Shown in pieces: positions 31,739 through 40,911 of a DNA stretch of 64,000 nucleotides. This stretch comes from Microbacterium arborescens (GTDB lineage: Bacteria > Actinomycetota > Actinomycetes > Actinomycetales > Microbacteriaceae), in NCBI RefSeq assembly GCF_030369635.1, contig NZ_CP128474.1, positions 744,001-808,000 of the forward strand, given 5' to 3'. The number at the start of each line of letters is the position of its first letter. The first letter of the stretch is position 1. A program made the position numbers and the translations under genes. The notes under the pieces were generated by a model, which was not told where the DNA came from, ran no database searches, and saw nothing but the letters and a program-made list of their open reading frames with translations.

Positions 31739-34700
31739 ATGCGATACATCGAGGACGAAGGCCGGATCGTCTGGAGCGCGAGCGACCTCAAGGCGGCGGC
31801 CGAGTGCGAGTTCGCCTGGCTGCGAGCGATCGACGCCAAGCTCGGACGCGTCTCCGCCGTCGACGAGCCCGACGATCCGACGCTCGAGCGGGCGGGCCGT
31901 CTCGGCGATCGCCACGAGGAACGTCAGCTCGCCGCGTACCGTGCCGAGTTCGGAGATCGTGTCGCCGAGATCCCCGAGACGCGCTCGTCGGATGCCGCGG
32001 GCCTGGCGCGTGCCGTCGCGCTCACTCGTGACGCCCTCGCCTCGGACGCGCGGGTGATCTACCAGGCGGCGTTCTCCGACACCGACTTCGTCGGGTTCGC
32101 CGACTTCCTCTTACGCGACGACGACGGCCGGTGGGTCGTGCAAGACACGAAGCTCGCACGCCACGCGCGCGTCACCGCGCTGATGCAGCTCGAGGCCTAT
32201 GCCGTCCAGCTCGACCGCGAGGGCGCGGCCGTCGCCGGTCACGTCGAGCTGCTGCTGGGCGACGGCACGACGTCGCGCCACGAGCGCGCCGACATCGCAC
32301 CGGTGTTCGTCCTGCGGCGCGAGCGTCTGCGCTCGCTCATCGCCGACCGTGACGTGGCCGCGGGCGCCGCGGGCGAACCCATCGCGTGGGGCGACGATCG
32401 CGGTGATCTGCGGGTCGCGGCCTGCGGACGGTGTGCGACCTGCGACCTCGAGGTCGTCGCCGCGCGCGATCTCCTGCTCGTCGCGGGCATGCGACCGATC
32501 CAGCGCGAGCGCCTGCGGGCGGCCGGAGTCACGACGATCGACGAGCTCGCCGCGGCGCGCGAGGCGCCCGCCCGGATGTCGTGGGACACGTTCGCGGGCC
32601 TCCGCACCCAGGCTCGGCTGCAGCTCGAGAGCCCCGCGGGCGGCGTCGGCGCGGGCGAGCCGGCGGCAGACGGGGCCCCCGTCCCCACCTACGAGGTGGT
32701 CTTCCCGAAGGCGCTCGGCGCGCTTCCGCGGCCCGACCTCGGCGATCTCTTCTTCGACTTCGAGGGCGACCCGCTCTACACCGAGGGGGCGGCTCGTCAG
32801 TGGGGCATCGACTACCTGTTCGGCTGGGTCGATCTCCGCGAGCAGTACTCCGCACTCTGGGCTCACACCTTCGACGAGGAGCGGGCGGCGTTCCAGACCT
32901 TCCTCGAGTTCGTCGCCGTGCAGCGTGCCGCGCACCCGGCGATGCACATCTACCACTACGCACCGTACGAGCCGACGCATCTTCTCGCGATGGCTGCGCG
33001 GTACGGCGTGGGTGAGGCCGAGGTCGACCGGCTGCTGCGCGACGGGGTCTTCGTCGACCTGTATCCGATCGTCCGCCGCGCGCTGCGGGTGGGGTCGCGC
33101 TCGTACTCGATCAAGAAGCTCGAGCCGCTCTACATGGGGTCCGAAGTCCGCACGAGCGACGTCCAGAAGGGCGACGATTCGATCGTCCGGTACGTCGAGG
33201 CGCGGGCACTCGCCGAGGCGGGTGATGCCGACGCCGCCGCGGCGATCCTCGCGGATCTGGCTGATTACAACCGCTACGACTGCGTCTCGACACGGCGGCT
33301 GCGCGATTGGCTCGTCGACCGGGCGCGGGAGGCGCAGTTGCGGCCATCCGCGGATGTCGAGCCCGAAGAGCGCGCTTACGAGCCGTCGCCGCGCGCAACC
33401 GCGCTGTCGCGACTCGCGGATGCCGCGGCCGCGGACGACCCCGCGGGTGCCGACGCCCCGTCAGCCGTCGCGCTGCGGCTCGGGGCGGCTGCGATCGACT
33501 ACTACCCCCGTGAGGCGAAGTCGTTCTGGGCCACCCACTTCCTCCGCCTGCGCGAACCGCTCTCGATGTGGGAGGACACCCGCGACGTCGTCGCCGTGGC
33601 GTCCGAGCGCAGCCGGGTGCTCGAAGACTGGCATCGGCCCGAGGGGGCTCGCACCGACCGGCGCGTCCTCGAACTGCGCGGCGAGGTCGCACCGGGCACA
33701 CGATTGAGCGTCGATTCGTCGCCGTTCGCGATCTACGAGGCGCCCGCGCCGTTCCCGACGGAACCGCGGCCCCGCTTCATCCACGCCGACCGGCGGGTGC
33801 GGGTCATCGAGGTGCTCGATGACGGCGCGATCGTCGAGGAGCTCGCCGCGGGCGCGTACATGTGGTCCGAGCTGCCGATCGCGCTCACCCCGGCAGCCCC
33901 GCCGCCTGCGGGCAGCCAGCAGGCGGCGATCGACGCGTGGGCAGACGAGGTGATCGCCGCGACGCCCGACCTGCCGGCCGATCCCGCGACCGATCTTCTG
34001 CTGCGACGCCCGCCGCGGACGCTGTCCGGCTCGCTGCCGAGTGGGGGCGGGGATGCGGTCGCCGACATCTCGAGCGCGATCCTCGATCTCGACCGCAGCT
34101 ACCTCGCGGTACAGGGCCCTCCCGGAACGGGTAAGACCTATGTGGGATCTCATGTCGTCACACGTCTCGTGGCCGAACGCGGATTCCGCGTCGGCGTCGT
34201 GGCGCAGTCGCACGCCGTCGTCGAGAACATGCTCGATCGCATCGCCGCCGCGGGGGTGCCGCGCGAGAAGATCGCGAAGGCGGTCAAGGGCGAACCCACC
34301 GGTGACGAGGCCTTCACGGTCATCCCGAAGAACGGCGTCGCCGACTTCACCGCGGGGCGTCCGGACGGATACGTCGTCGGCGGCACGGCCTGGGACCTCA
34401 CGCACGCCGGCCGCATCCCGCGCGGCAGTCTCGATCTCCTCGTCATCGACGAGGCGGGTCAGTTCTCCCTCGCCTCGACGATCGCCGTCTCGGTCGCGGC
34501 CTCCCGGCTTCTGCTGCTGGGCGATCCGCAACAGCTGCCGCAGGTCAGCCAGGGCACGCATCCCGAGCCGGTCGACACCTCGGCCCTCGGCTGGATCATG
34601 GACGGCGCCCACGTCATCCCGAGCGATCGCGGCTATTTCCTGGCCGAGACCCGTCGCATGCGGCCCGAGGTCGCCGAACCGGTTTCCGTGCTCGCCTACG

Positions 34701-35242
34701 ACGGTCGACTCGCCGCGCACGCATCCACGGCCGGCCGGGTGCTCGCGGGCGTCGCGCCCGGGGTCATGCCCGTGCCCGTCGCCCACCGGCGCAATGCCAC
34801 GGCCTCGCCCGAAGAGGCCGAGGTCGTCGTGGGGCTGATCTCGGATCTCCTCGACCGTGCGTGGCTGCCCGACCCGGCGCTCGAGCCTCGTCCGCTCGCG
34901 CAGCGCGACATCATCGTGGTCACGCCGTACAACGCGCAGCAGGTGCTCGTAGAAGAAGCGCTCGCCGCGGCGGGCTTGGACGACGTGCCGGTGGGCACGG
35001 TCGATCGGTTCCAGGGCCAGGAGGCGGCGGTCGCGATCGTGTCGCTCGCGGCATCCTCAGGTCGAGACGCGCCTCGGGGGCTGGAGTTCCTGCTGCTGCA
35101 GAACCGCCTCAACGTGGCCGTTTCGCGCGCGCAGCACACCGCATACGTCGTCTACGGCACCGGCATCCTCGACGACCTGCCCCGCACCCCCGAGGGCGTT
35201 GCACGGATGAGCGCCTTCGCCCGTCTCGTCGGGGCGGTCTGA
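31739..35242 (+). CDS. TM0106-family RecB-like nuclease fused to SF1 helicase
   Basis: The 1167-residue protein has three parts. Residues 1-245 form a RecB-type nuclease (VVQDTKLARH with the catalytic Asp/Lys) with Cys23, Cys229, Cys232 and Cys235, a spacing that fits the [4Fe-4S] cluster of Cas4/Dna2 nucleases. About 320-560 is an RNase H-like exonuclease domain (LFFDFEGDPLYTEG, DYNRYDCVSTRRL). The C-terminal part is an Upf1/Dna2-like helicase: GPPGTGKT (Lys799), VIDEAGQFSL, LGDPQQLPQ, VGTVDRFQGQEA, NVAVSRAQ. It probably processes DNA or RNA ends; the physiological role is not known. ATG 31739 has AAGGGG 4 bases upstream; earlier starts lie in the divergent nadE. Confidence 0.85.
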   Translation: MRYIEDEGRIVWSASDLKAAAECEFAWLRAIDAKLGRVSAVDEPDDPTLERAGRLGDRHEERQLAAYRAEFGDRVAEIPETRSSDAAGLARAVALTRDALASDARVIYQAAFSDTDFVGFADFLLRDDDGRWVVQDTKLARHARVTALMQLEAYAVQLDREGAAVAGHVELLLGDGTTSRHERADIAPVFVLRRERLRSLIADRDVAAGAAGEPIAWGDDRGDLRVAACGRCATCDLEVVAARDLLLVAGMRPIQRERLRAAGVTTIDELAAAREAPARMSWDTFAGLRTQARLQLESPAGGVGAGEPAADGAPVPTYEVVFPKALGALPRPDLGDLFFDFEGDPLYTEGAARQWGIDYLFGWVDLREQYSALWAHTFDEERAAFQTFLEFVAVQRAAHPAMHIYHYAPYEPTHLLAMAARYGVGEAEVDRLLRDGVFVDLYPIVRRALRVGSRSYSIKKLEPLYMGSEVRTSDVQKGDDSIVRYVEARALAEAGDADAAAAILADLADYNRYDCVSTRRLRDWLVDRAREAQLRPSADVEPEERAYEPSPRATALSRLADAAAADDPAGADAPSAVALRLGAAAIDYYPREAKSFWATHFLRLREPLSMWEDTRDVVAVASERSRVLEDWHRPEGARTDRRVLELRGEVAPGTRLSVDSSPFAIYEAPAPFPTEPRPRFIHADRRVRVIEVLDDGAIVEELAAGAYMWSELPIALTPAAPPPAGSQQAAIDAWADEVIAATPDLPADPATDLLLRRPPRTLSGSLPSGGGDAVADISSAILDLDRSYLAVQGPPGTGKTYVGSHVVTRLVAERGFRVGVVAQSHAVVENMLDRIAAAGVPREKIAKAVKGEPTGDEAFTVIPKNGVADFTAGRPDGYVVGGTAWDLTHAGRIPRGSLDLLVIDEAGQFSLASTIAVSVAASRLLLLGDPQQLPQVSQGTHPEPVDTSALGWIMDGAHVIPSDRGYFLAETRRMRPEVAEPVSVLAYDGRLAAHASTAGRVLAGVAPGVMPVPVAHRRNATASPEEAEVVVGLISDLLDRAWLPDPALEPRPLAQRDIIVVTPYNAQQVLVEEALAAAGLDDVPVGTVDRFQGQEAAVAIVSLAASSGRDAPRGLEFLLLQNRLNVAVSRAQHTAYVVYGTGILDDLPRTPEGVARMSAFARLVGAV

Positions 35243-35258
35243 GGCGCGCGCTCCGCAT

Positions 35259-35305
35259 ATGGGGCGCAGTTGTCAGCGACGGGCGCGGTTCGAACTGCGC
35301 TCCAT
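35259..35305. terminator. Bidirectional terminator between nuclease-helicase and upp
   Basis: ATGGGGCGCAGTT (35259-35271) pairs with AACTGCGCTCCAT (35293-35305) over 13 bp with one mismatch and a 21-base loop. It lies between two convergent genes, 16 bases after the helicase stop. Confidence 0.6.
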
Positions 35306-35326
35306 CGGCGCAGGTGCGCTCGATGC

Positions 35327-35354
35327 GCGGGTCGCGGGTCGCGGGTCGCGGGTC
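35327..35354. repeat. Four tandem copies of a 7-bp unit at the end of upp
   Basis: GCGGGTC is repeated four times without change from 35327 to 35354. The last unit covers the first two bases of the reverse-strand upp stop codon (35353-35355). It may be a slippage-prone tract; copy number could differ among strains. No function is evident. Confidence 0.7.
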
Positions 35355-35988
35355 AGTCGACAGTGCCGTAGAGACGGTCGCCGGCGTCGCCGAGGCCCGG
35401 CACGATGTAGCCGCGCTCGTCGAGACGCTCGTCGAGCGAGCCCAGGACGAGGGTCACATCGCGGTCGCCGACCTGCTTCTCGATCGCGGCGAGGCCCTCG
35501 GGCGCCCCCAGGATGCAGATGGCCGTGACGTCCTGTGCCCCGCGCTGGAAGATGAAGTCGATCGCCGCGCCCAGTGAGCCTCCGGTGGCGAGCATCGGGT
35601 CGAGCACGAAGCACTGACGGTCGCTGAGGTCGTCGGGAAGACGCTCGGCGTACGTGGTCGGCTCGAACGTCACCTCATTGCGGGCCATCCCCAGGAACCC
35701 CACCTCGGCGGTGGGGAGGAGCTTGGTCATGCCCTCGAGCATCCCGAGTCCCGCGCGCAGGATCGGCACGACGAGGGGGCGGGGCTTGGCGATCGCGAGG
35801 CCCGTCGTGCGGGTGACCGGGGTCTCGATCTCGACCTGCTCCGTGCGGACGTTGCGGGTGGCCTCGTACGCGAGCAGCGTCACGAGCTCTTCGGTGAGCT
35901 GACGGAACACCGGCGAGGCGGTGTTCTTGTCGCGCAGGACCGAGAGCTTGTGGGTGATGAGCGGGTGGTCGGCGACGTGAACACGCAT
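35353..35988 (-). CDS. upp: Uracil phosphoribosyltransferase
   Basis: The 211-residue enzyme makes UMP from uracil and PRPP in pyrimidine salvage. The sequence follows the family along its length: [16 protein letters not shown] near the start, [14 protein letters not shown], the PRPP-binding loop [18 protein letters not shown] and uracil-contact residues near the end ([18 protein letters not shown]). Length is normal. ATG 35988 has TAGGAT (35995-36000, minus strand) 6 bases upstream. It is divergent from tadA, with 51 bases holding both promoters. Confidence 0.95.
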   Translation of the reverse strand: MRVHVADHPLITHKLSVLRDKNTASPVFRQLTEELVTLLAYEATRNVRTEQVEIETPVTRTTGLAIAKPRPLVVPILRAGLGMLEGMTKLLPTAEVGFLGMARNEVTFEPTTYAERLPDDLSDRQCFVLDPMLATGGSLGAAIDFIFQRGAQDVTAICILGAPEGLAAIEKQVGDRDVTLVLGSLDERLDERGYIVPGLGDAGDRLYGTVD

Positions 35989-36039
35989 GTGATGATCCTA
36001 CGCGGACGGCTCGCGTCTTCTCGGCTCTACGCTGGTGCC

Positions 36040-36507
36040 GTGACCCTGACGGCATCCGCTGGCGACATCCGCAGCATGACGCGTGCCCTCGAGCTCGCGG
36101 AGGCCGCGGCGGCGGCGGGTGACATCCCCGTCGGAGCGGTCGTGACGGATGCCTCGGGCGCAGTGCTCGGCGAGGGCCGCAACCTCCGCGAGGCGACCGG
36201 TGACCCGACCGCTCATGCCGAGGTGGTCGCGCTTCGCGCCGCGGCCGCCGCGATCGGGTCGTGGAACCTCGCGGGATGCACCCTGACGGTCACGCTCGAG
36301 CCGTGCGCCATGTGCGCGGGCGCCATGCTGCAGGCCCACGTCTCGCGGCTCGTCTTCGGTGCATGGGACGACAAGGCGGGCGCCGCCGGATCGCAGTACG
36401 ACCTCGTGCGCGACCGCCGACTTCCCGTGAGAGCCGAGGTCGTGGCGGGCGTGCGCTCCGGCGAGTCGTCCGCGCTGCTGCGCATGTTCTTCGCGCAGCA
36501 GCGGTGA
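36040..36507 (+). CDS. tadA: tRNA-specific adenosine deaminase TadA
   Basis: The 155-residue zinc enzyme carries TAHAEVVAL (His59 ligand, Glu61 proton shuttle) and PCAMCAGAM (Cys89, Cys92 ligands). These and the C-terminal VRSGESSALLRMFFAQQR mark TadA, which converts adenosine 34 of tRNA-Arg(ACG) to inosine. The start is GTG 36040; TACGCT (36028-36033) stands 6 bases upstream. An in-frame start at 35950 would lie within the divergent upp and is rejected. A cytidine or guanine deaminase is less likely from the motif spacing. Confidence 0.9.
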   Translation: MTLTASAGDIRSMTRALELAEAAAAAGDIPVGAVVTDASGAVLGEGRNLREATGDPTAHAEVVALRAAAAAIGSWNLAGCTLTVTLEPCAMCAGAMLQAHVSRLVFGAWDDKAGAAGSQYDLVRDRRLPVRAEVVAGVRSGESSALLRMFFAQQR

Positions 36508-36520
36508 GCCGGCCGGCCGG

Positions 36521-37639
36521 TCAGTCCCAGGAGCTGAGGATGATCGCCTCGGTCGGGGGAGCCGGTGAGATCGGGGTGCCGAGGTAGCCGATCGTCGAGA
36601 GGATCGCGGTGCGGACCTTGCCCGGGCGCTCGAGATGCACGGCGTGCCCGACGCCTTCGATGACCACCTCGGTCACCTGTCCGCCCGCCTCGCGGTACCG
36701 CTCGAGCACGTTGCGGGTCTGCGCGACCATCTGTTGCGCCGGTGCCGTCTCCACGCCCGGCCACCCCGGGATCGCGCCGATCTCGCCGAGATGACCGCTC
36801 TCGGCGAACGACCCGTCGGCGACGATGACATCGGCACCGCCGCGCATCCACAGGATCGGGGGCGCATCGTATCCGGCGGCCAGGTCGACGATGGACGAGA
36901 CGTCGAAGTGTGCCGGTGCGAGGGCGTTCTGCACGCCGAGCCGGCCCGCCGCGAAGCCCGGCCAGTTGTCGCTCGGCACGCTGTCGCCGGGATAGTTGCC
37001 TTCGGCGGTCGACGTCGTGAGCATCGCCTCGATCCACGTGTCCTCGTTGTCGGACTCGTAGTCGGGCGAGACGAACGACGTGCGGAAGAACGATCGGGCG
37101 GTGCCCTCGTCGTCCCCCGCGTCGCGTGCCGTGAGTCGGTCGACGAGCGTGGGGCTGACGGCTCCGCCGCCGCATCCCGCGTCATCGTCCGTCAGGCGCG
37201 TGCCGTCGAGTCGCGTACCGCCGAAGCCGTATGGCGACACGGGCGAGAGCAGACTGAGCGAGAGCACGGGGTGATCGAGCGCGTACTGCATGGCGACGGC
37301 GGCGCCCAGGCCCCAGCCGACGAAATGGACGGCATCGAGGCCCAGTGCGTCGAGAGTCGCCCGCACGTCATCGGAGAAGTCGCGCACACCGCGGGTCGCG
37401 TCGACGGGCAGTCGCTCGGTCTCGCCGAAGCCGCGGAGGTCGATCGCGATCGGGCGGACGTCGCTCGGCAGATCCTCGATGATCTCCTGCCAGAAGAGAC
37501 TCGACCCGGGAGCGGCGTGCAACAGCACGAGCGTGCGGTCGGCCGGAGTCTCGGGGTCGTCTGCGCCGCGCTCGAGGATGCTCACCGCCAGGCGCGACGT
37601 CTCGATGATGCGTGGCGTGATGCCGTCGAAGAGGGGCAT
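36521..37639 (-). CDS. Alpha/beta-hydrolase-fold protein lacking the nucleophile serine
   Basis: The 372-residue protein follows the fold: strand-loop LVLLHAAPGSSLFWQEI (oxyanion HG-like HAAPG), IAIDLRGFGETERL, nucleophile elbow VGWGLGAA at 107-114, acid loop LWMRGGADVIVADG and late His in GVGHAVHLERP. At the elbow position where Ser is expected stands Gly110 (codon GGC, one base from AGC). It may thus be non-hydrolytic or use another nucleophile. A cap insertion of about 120 residues with a Cys-Gly-rich stretch (DDAGCGGGAV) is present. ATG 37639 has AAGGA upstream. It is alone in its unit. Confidence 0.75.
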   Translation of the reverse strand: MPLFDGITPRIIETSRLAVSILERGADDPETPADRTLVLLHAAPGSSLFWQEIIEDLPSDVRPIAIDLRGFGETERLPVDATRGVRDFSDDVRATLDALGLDAVHFVGWGLGAAVAMQYALDHPVLSLSLLSPVSPYGFGGTRLDGTRLTDDDAGCGGGAVSPTLVDRLTARDAGDDEGTARSFFRTSFVSPDYESDNEDTWIEAMLTTSTAEGNYPGDSVPSDNWPGFAAGRLGVQNALAPAHFDVSSIVDLAAGYDAPPILWMRGGADVIVADGSFAESGHLGEIGAIPGWPGVETAPAQQMVAQTRNVLERYREAGGQVTEVVIEGVGHAVHLERPGKVRTAILSTIGYLGTPISPAPPTEAIILSSWD

Positions 37640-37753
37640 GGCGGGATCCTTCGCTCTGCTCTGCGCGGCGAGCGCCTCCGCGCCCGCGGACGTTCCGACT
37701 CTACCTCGCAGCCGTGCGCTCCGCTGGGAAACGACCGGACTTAAGATGACGGC

Positions 37754-38596
37754 ATGTCCGACGTCGTCGCCCTGCCCCCGATCGCCATCCTCGGAGCCGG
37801 TTCGATGGGGGGTGCCGTGCTGTCGGGCCTGGTGGCCTCGGGTGCCGCGGCCGGGGGAGTGACCGTCACCAACCGCACCGCCGAGAAGGCCGCCGCCCTC
37901 GCCGACCTCGCGGGGGTCACGAGCATCGCGCTCGCCGACACTCCCACGGGGAACACGGATGCCGCGGCTGCGGCCGACGTCGTGCTGATCGGTGTGAAGC
38001 CCGCGATGGTGCCCGATCTGCTGCGCGAGATCGCCCCGGTGCTGCGCCCCGGCGCGGTCGTGGTGAGTCTCGCCGCCGGGGTCACGATCGAGACCTTCGC
38101 CGGCATCCTCGGGCCCGACGTCGCCGTGATCCGCTCGATGCCCAACACCCCCGCCGTCGTCGGCAAGGCCGTCACGGGGCTCGCGGCCGGGCCTGCGGCA
38201 TCCGATGACCACCGGGCGACGGTGCGCGCCCTGTTCGAGACATGCGGAGTCGTCGTCGAGGTGCCCGAGGAGCAGATCGATGCGCTCTCGACGATCTCGG
38301 GTTCGGGGCCCGCCTACGTCTTCCTGCTGATCGAGGAGCTCACCCGGGCTGCCGTCGGCAAGGGATTCGCCGAGGCCGAGGCTCGCGTCATGGCCGAGCA
38401 GACCTTCATCGGCGCGGCCGCTCTGCTCGACGCTTCGGGCGAGGACCCGGCCGAGCTGCGCCGCCGCGTCACGAGCCCCAAGGGCACGACCGAGCGGGCG
38501 ATCGCCGTGCTGCAGGAGGCTCGGCTCGACGACGTCTTCGCGCGGGCGACCGACGCCGCGCTCGCCCGCGCGCGCGAGCTCGCCGCCGGCTCCTGA
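37754..38596 (+). CDS. proC: Pyrroline-5-carboxylate reductase
   Basis: The 280-residue enzyme catalyses the last step of proline synthesis with NADPH. The Rossmann start PPIAILGAGSMGGAVLSGL, VTVTNRT for cofactor choice, VLIGVKPAMVPDLL, VAVIRSMPNTPAVVGKAVT, the dimer region IDALSTISGSGPAYVFLLIEEL and RRRVTSPKGTTERAI are all present. TAAGAT (37742-37747) lies 6 bases before ATG 37754. A BldC-like gene and bS22 follow 3-4 kb later, recalling the proC-Rv0500A-Rv0500B order of mycobacteria but with potassium genes inserted. Confidence 0.95.
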   Translation: MSDVVALPPIAILGAGSMGGAVLSGLVASGAAAGGVTVTNRTAEKAAALADLAGVTSIALADTPTGNTDAAAAADVVLIGVKPAMVPDLLREIAPVLRPGAVVVSLAAGVTIETFAGILGPDVAVIRSMPNTPAVVGKAVTGLAAGPAASDDHRATVRALFETCGVVVEVPEEQIDALSTISGSGPAYVFLLIEELTRAAVGKGFAEAEARVMAEQTFIGAAALLDASGEDPAELRRRVTSPKGTTERAIAVLQEARLDDVFARATDAALARARELAAGS

Positions 38597-38613
38597 CCTC
38601 GACGCAACGTCAT

Positions 38614-38666
38614 CCGAGGTCCCACTTGGGCCGGGTATGCCGTCCGTTTACCCGGCCCAACTGGGA
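38614..38666. terminator. Bidirectional terminator between proC and ktrA
   Basis: The 21 bases 38614-38634 (starting AGGTCCCACTTGGGCC) pair with 38646-38666 with a single mismatch and an 11-base loop. The two genes converge here, so the hairpin can serve both. Confidence 0.75.
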
Positions 38667-38704
38667 CCTCGACGCGGGGGCAGCGCGCAGCAGCGCGGGG
38701 CAGG

Positions 38705-39376
38705 TCAGCGGTCGAGTGAGGCGAAGCGCTCGATGTCGGAGTTCGTCCCCGAGACGATGATGAGGTCGTGGTTGGTGACGACGGTATTGGCCTCCGCGTA
38801 GCGGAAGGGCTTGCCGGGGCTCTTCACGCCGACGACGGTGACACGGTACTTCGTGCGCACTCCCGACTCGTTGAGACCGACGCCGCGGATGAACTTCGGG
38901 GGGTACATCTTCGCCAGGACGAAGTCGTCGTCGAAGCGGATGAAGTCGAGCATGCGCCCGCTGACGAGGTGGGCCACGCGCTCGCCGGCCTCGCGCTCGG
39001 GGTACACGACGTGGTTGGCGCCCACGCGGGCGAGGATCTTGCCGTGCGACTGCGAGACGGCCTTCGCCCAGATCTGGGGGACCTTCAGGTCGACGAGATT
39101 CGCGGTGATGAGCACGGACGCTTCGATCGACGAGCCGACGGCGACGACGGCGACCTGGAAGTCCTGTGCGCCGATCTGCTTGAGCGCGTCGAGGTTGCGG
39201 GCGTCGGTCTGCACGGCGTGCGTGACGCGCTCCGACCACTTCTGCACGAGTTCGAGGTTGTCGTCGATCGCGAGAACCTCGCGGTCGAGGCGGTCGAGCT
39301 CGCCCGCGCAGGCGGCGCCGAAACGCCCCAGCCCGATGACCAGCACGGGAGCGTCGCTTCGGATCTGCTCAACCAA
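38705..39376 (-). CDS. ktrA: Potassium uptake regulatory subunit, TrkA/KtrA family
   Basis: The 223-residue protein has an RCK_N domain with nucleotide-binding GxGxxG (VLVIGLGRFGAACAGELD, then EVLAIDD) and an RCK_C domain from about 135 (KMYPPKFIRGVGLNESG). It forms a ring under the KtrB channel and gates it in response to ATP/ADP or c-di-AMP. TTG 39376 is chosen because GAAAGG lies 7 bases upstream; a further in-frame TTG at 39391 has no ribosome site. It overlaps the ktrB stop by 8 bases, so both subunits are made from one mRNA. Confidence 0.88.
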   Translation of the reverse strand: MVEQIRSDAPVLVIGLGRFGAACAGELDRLDREVLAIDDNLELVQKWSERVTHAVQTDARNLDALKQIGAQDFQVAVVAVGSSIEASVLITANLVDLKVPQIWAKAVSQSHGKILARVGANHVVYPEREAGERVAHLVSGRMLDFIRFDDDFVLAKMYPPKFIRGVGLNESGVRTKYRVTVVGVKSPGKPFRYAEANTVVTNHDLIIVSGTNSDIERFASLDR

Positions 39377-40811
39377 CGATCGGCCTTTCAACGGGCAGGG
39401 CGTACAACTGCGAACGGGATGCCGCGGCCACCGCTGCGGCGAGTGTCACTGTACCAACGCGTCCCATGAACATGACGAGGGCCATGACGTACACCGCGGG
39501 CTCGGGGAGTTCGGCCGTCAGGCCTGTCGACAGCCCCACGGTCGCGAACCCGGAGATGACGTCGAAGAGCACCTCGTCGACGGGAGCCTTCGTGATCTGC
39601 GCGATGGTCACGGTGCCGATCGCGACGATCGTGGCGCTCCACGCGACGACCGAGAGTGCCACGCGTTGGACGTCGCTGGGGATGCGGCGGCCGAACACCT
39701 GCACCGACGGACGTCCCTTCGCCTCCGACCACACGGCGAGGGCGAGCACCGCGAGGGTGGTGACCTTGATGCCGCCGGCGGTGGAGGCAGATCCGCCGCC
39801 GACGAACATGAGCATCGATCCGACGATGAGGGACGAGCCGTGCATCTCGCCGATGTCGATGATCGAGAAGCCGCCCGACCGGGTCATCGCTGAGATGAAG
39901 AAGGCCTGGAAGGTCGTGTCCCACGCCTCCATCGACCCGAAGGTCGCGGGATTGTCGTACTCGAGGAGCAGGAAGACTCCGGCGCCGGTGAAGAACAGGA
40001 TGACCGTGGTGATGATCGTGAGCTTCGCGTGCAGCGACCACGCGCGTACATGCCACTGGTGCCGCCAGAGCGTGAAGATGACGGGGAAGCCGATCGACCC
40101 GAGGAACACGCCGACCATCAGCACGGTGAGCATCACGTAGTCCTGCGCGAACGGCTGCAGCCCTTCCGCGTTGGGCGAGAAGCCGGTGTTGGTGAAGGCC
40201 ATGGCCGCGTAGTACGGGGCCTCCCACAGGGCGGTGAGGGGATCGACGCCGCCGAGCAGCAGCGACGGGTACAGCAGGACGGCGAGCCCCGCCTCGATGA
40301 CGAGCGTCGACAGCGCGACCGTGCGCAGCAGCAAGCCGACCTCGCCGAGGCGGACGGCCTGACCTTCGTTGACCGGACCGCCGTGTGCGCGCATCGGATT
40401 GCTGTCGCCGGCGGCGATGAGCTTCGCACGCAGGCCGAGGCGCTTGGAGATGACGAGCCCCAGGATCGACGCGAGTGTCAGCACGCCGAGGGCACCGACG
40501 TTGACGCCGATGTAGATGAGGATGTGGCCGAACGGCGACCAGTGCGTGGCCATGTCGACGGTGGCCAAGCCCGCGACGCAGATCGTCGACACCGCGGTGA
40601 AGAGCGCATCGGCGAAGGGTGTAGCCCGGCCCGAAGCGGATGCCGCGGGCAGGGAGAACAGCGTCGTGAAGACGAGGATCAGCGTCGAGAAGATCAGCAC
40701 CGCGAAGCGTGAGGGCGAGGCGGTCGCCAGGTCGCGACCGGCGTCCCAGGCACTGCGTCCGAAGCCGCCGAGACGGGTGAGGACGATCGCGCCGACGGAC
40801 CTGTCCGCCAT
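39369..40811 (-). CDS. ktrB: Potassium uptake membrane subunit, TrkH/KtrB family
   Basis: The 480-residue membrane protein has four M1-P-M2 repeats. The pore loops with selectivity-filter glycines are seen as STICVAGL, FTNTGFSPN, SAMTRSGGF and FATVGLSTGL. The gating stretch GGGSASTAGGIKVTTLA in the third repeat is also present. It moves K+ (with Na+ in characterised Ktr systems). GGGGAGGAA upstream of ATG 40811 is a strong ribosome site, unlike the many leaderless genes here. It is divergent from the ArsR-type regulator and is the first gene of the ktrBA unit. Confidence 0.9.
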   Translation of the reverse strand: MADRSVGAIVLTRLGGFGRSAWDAGRDLATASPSRFAVLIFSTLILVFTTLFSLPAASASGRATPFADALFTAVSTICVAGLATVDMATHWSPFGHILIYIGVNVGALGVLTLASILGLVISKRLGLRAKLIAAGDSNPMRAHGGPVNEGQAVRLGEVGLLLRTVALSTLVIEAGLAVLLYPSLLLGGVDPLTALWEAPYYAAMAFTNTGFSPNAEGLQPFAQDYVMLTVLMVGVFLGSIGFPVIFTLWRHQWHVRAWSLHAKLTIITTVILFFTGAGVFLLLEYDNPATFGSMEAWDTTFQAFFISAMTRSGGFSIIDIGEMHGSSLIVGSMLMFVGGGSASTAGGIKVTTLAVLALAVWSEAKGRPSVQVFGRRIPSDVQRVALSVVAWSATIVAIGTVTIAQITKAPVDEVLFDVISGFATVGLSTGLTAELPEPAVYVMALVMFMGRVGTVTLAAAVAAASRSQLYALPVERPIVG

Positions 40812-40911
40812 GCGTGTTCCTCCCCACGATCGCAGCTGTTGCTCCCGGCTCCGCAGTAGGTCGGTGCCGATGTCATGGTACTCGGGCGCGCGCGCCGACT
40901 AACCTGAATGC

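Noticed and set aside
35280-35305. GCGGTTCGAACTGCGC as a tRNA T-arm
   Set aside because: No acceptor or anticodon stem can be placed around it; it is better explained as the right arm of a terminator hairpin.
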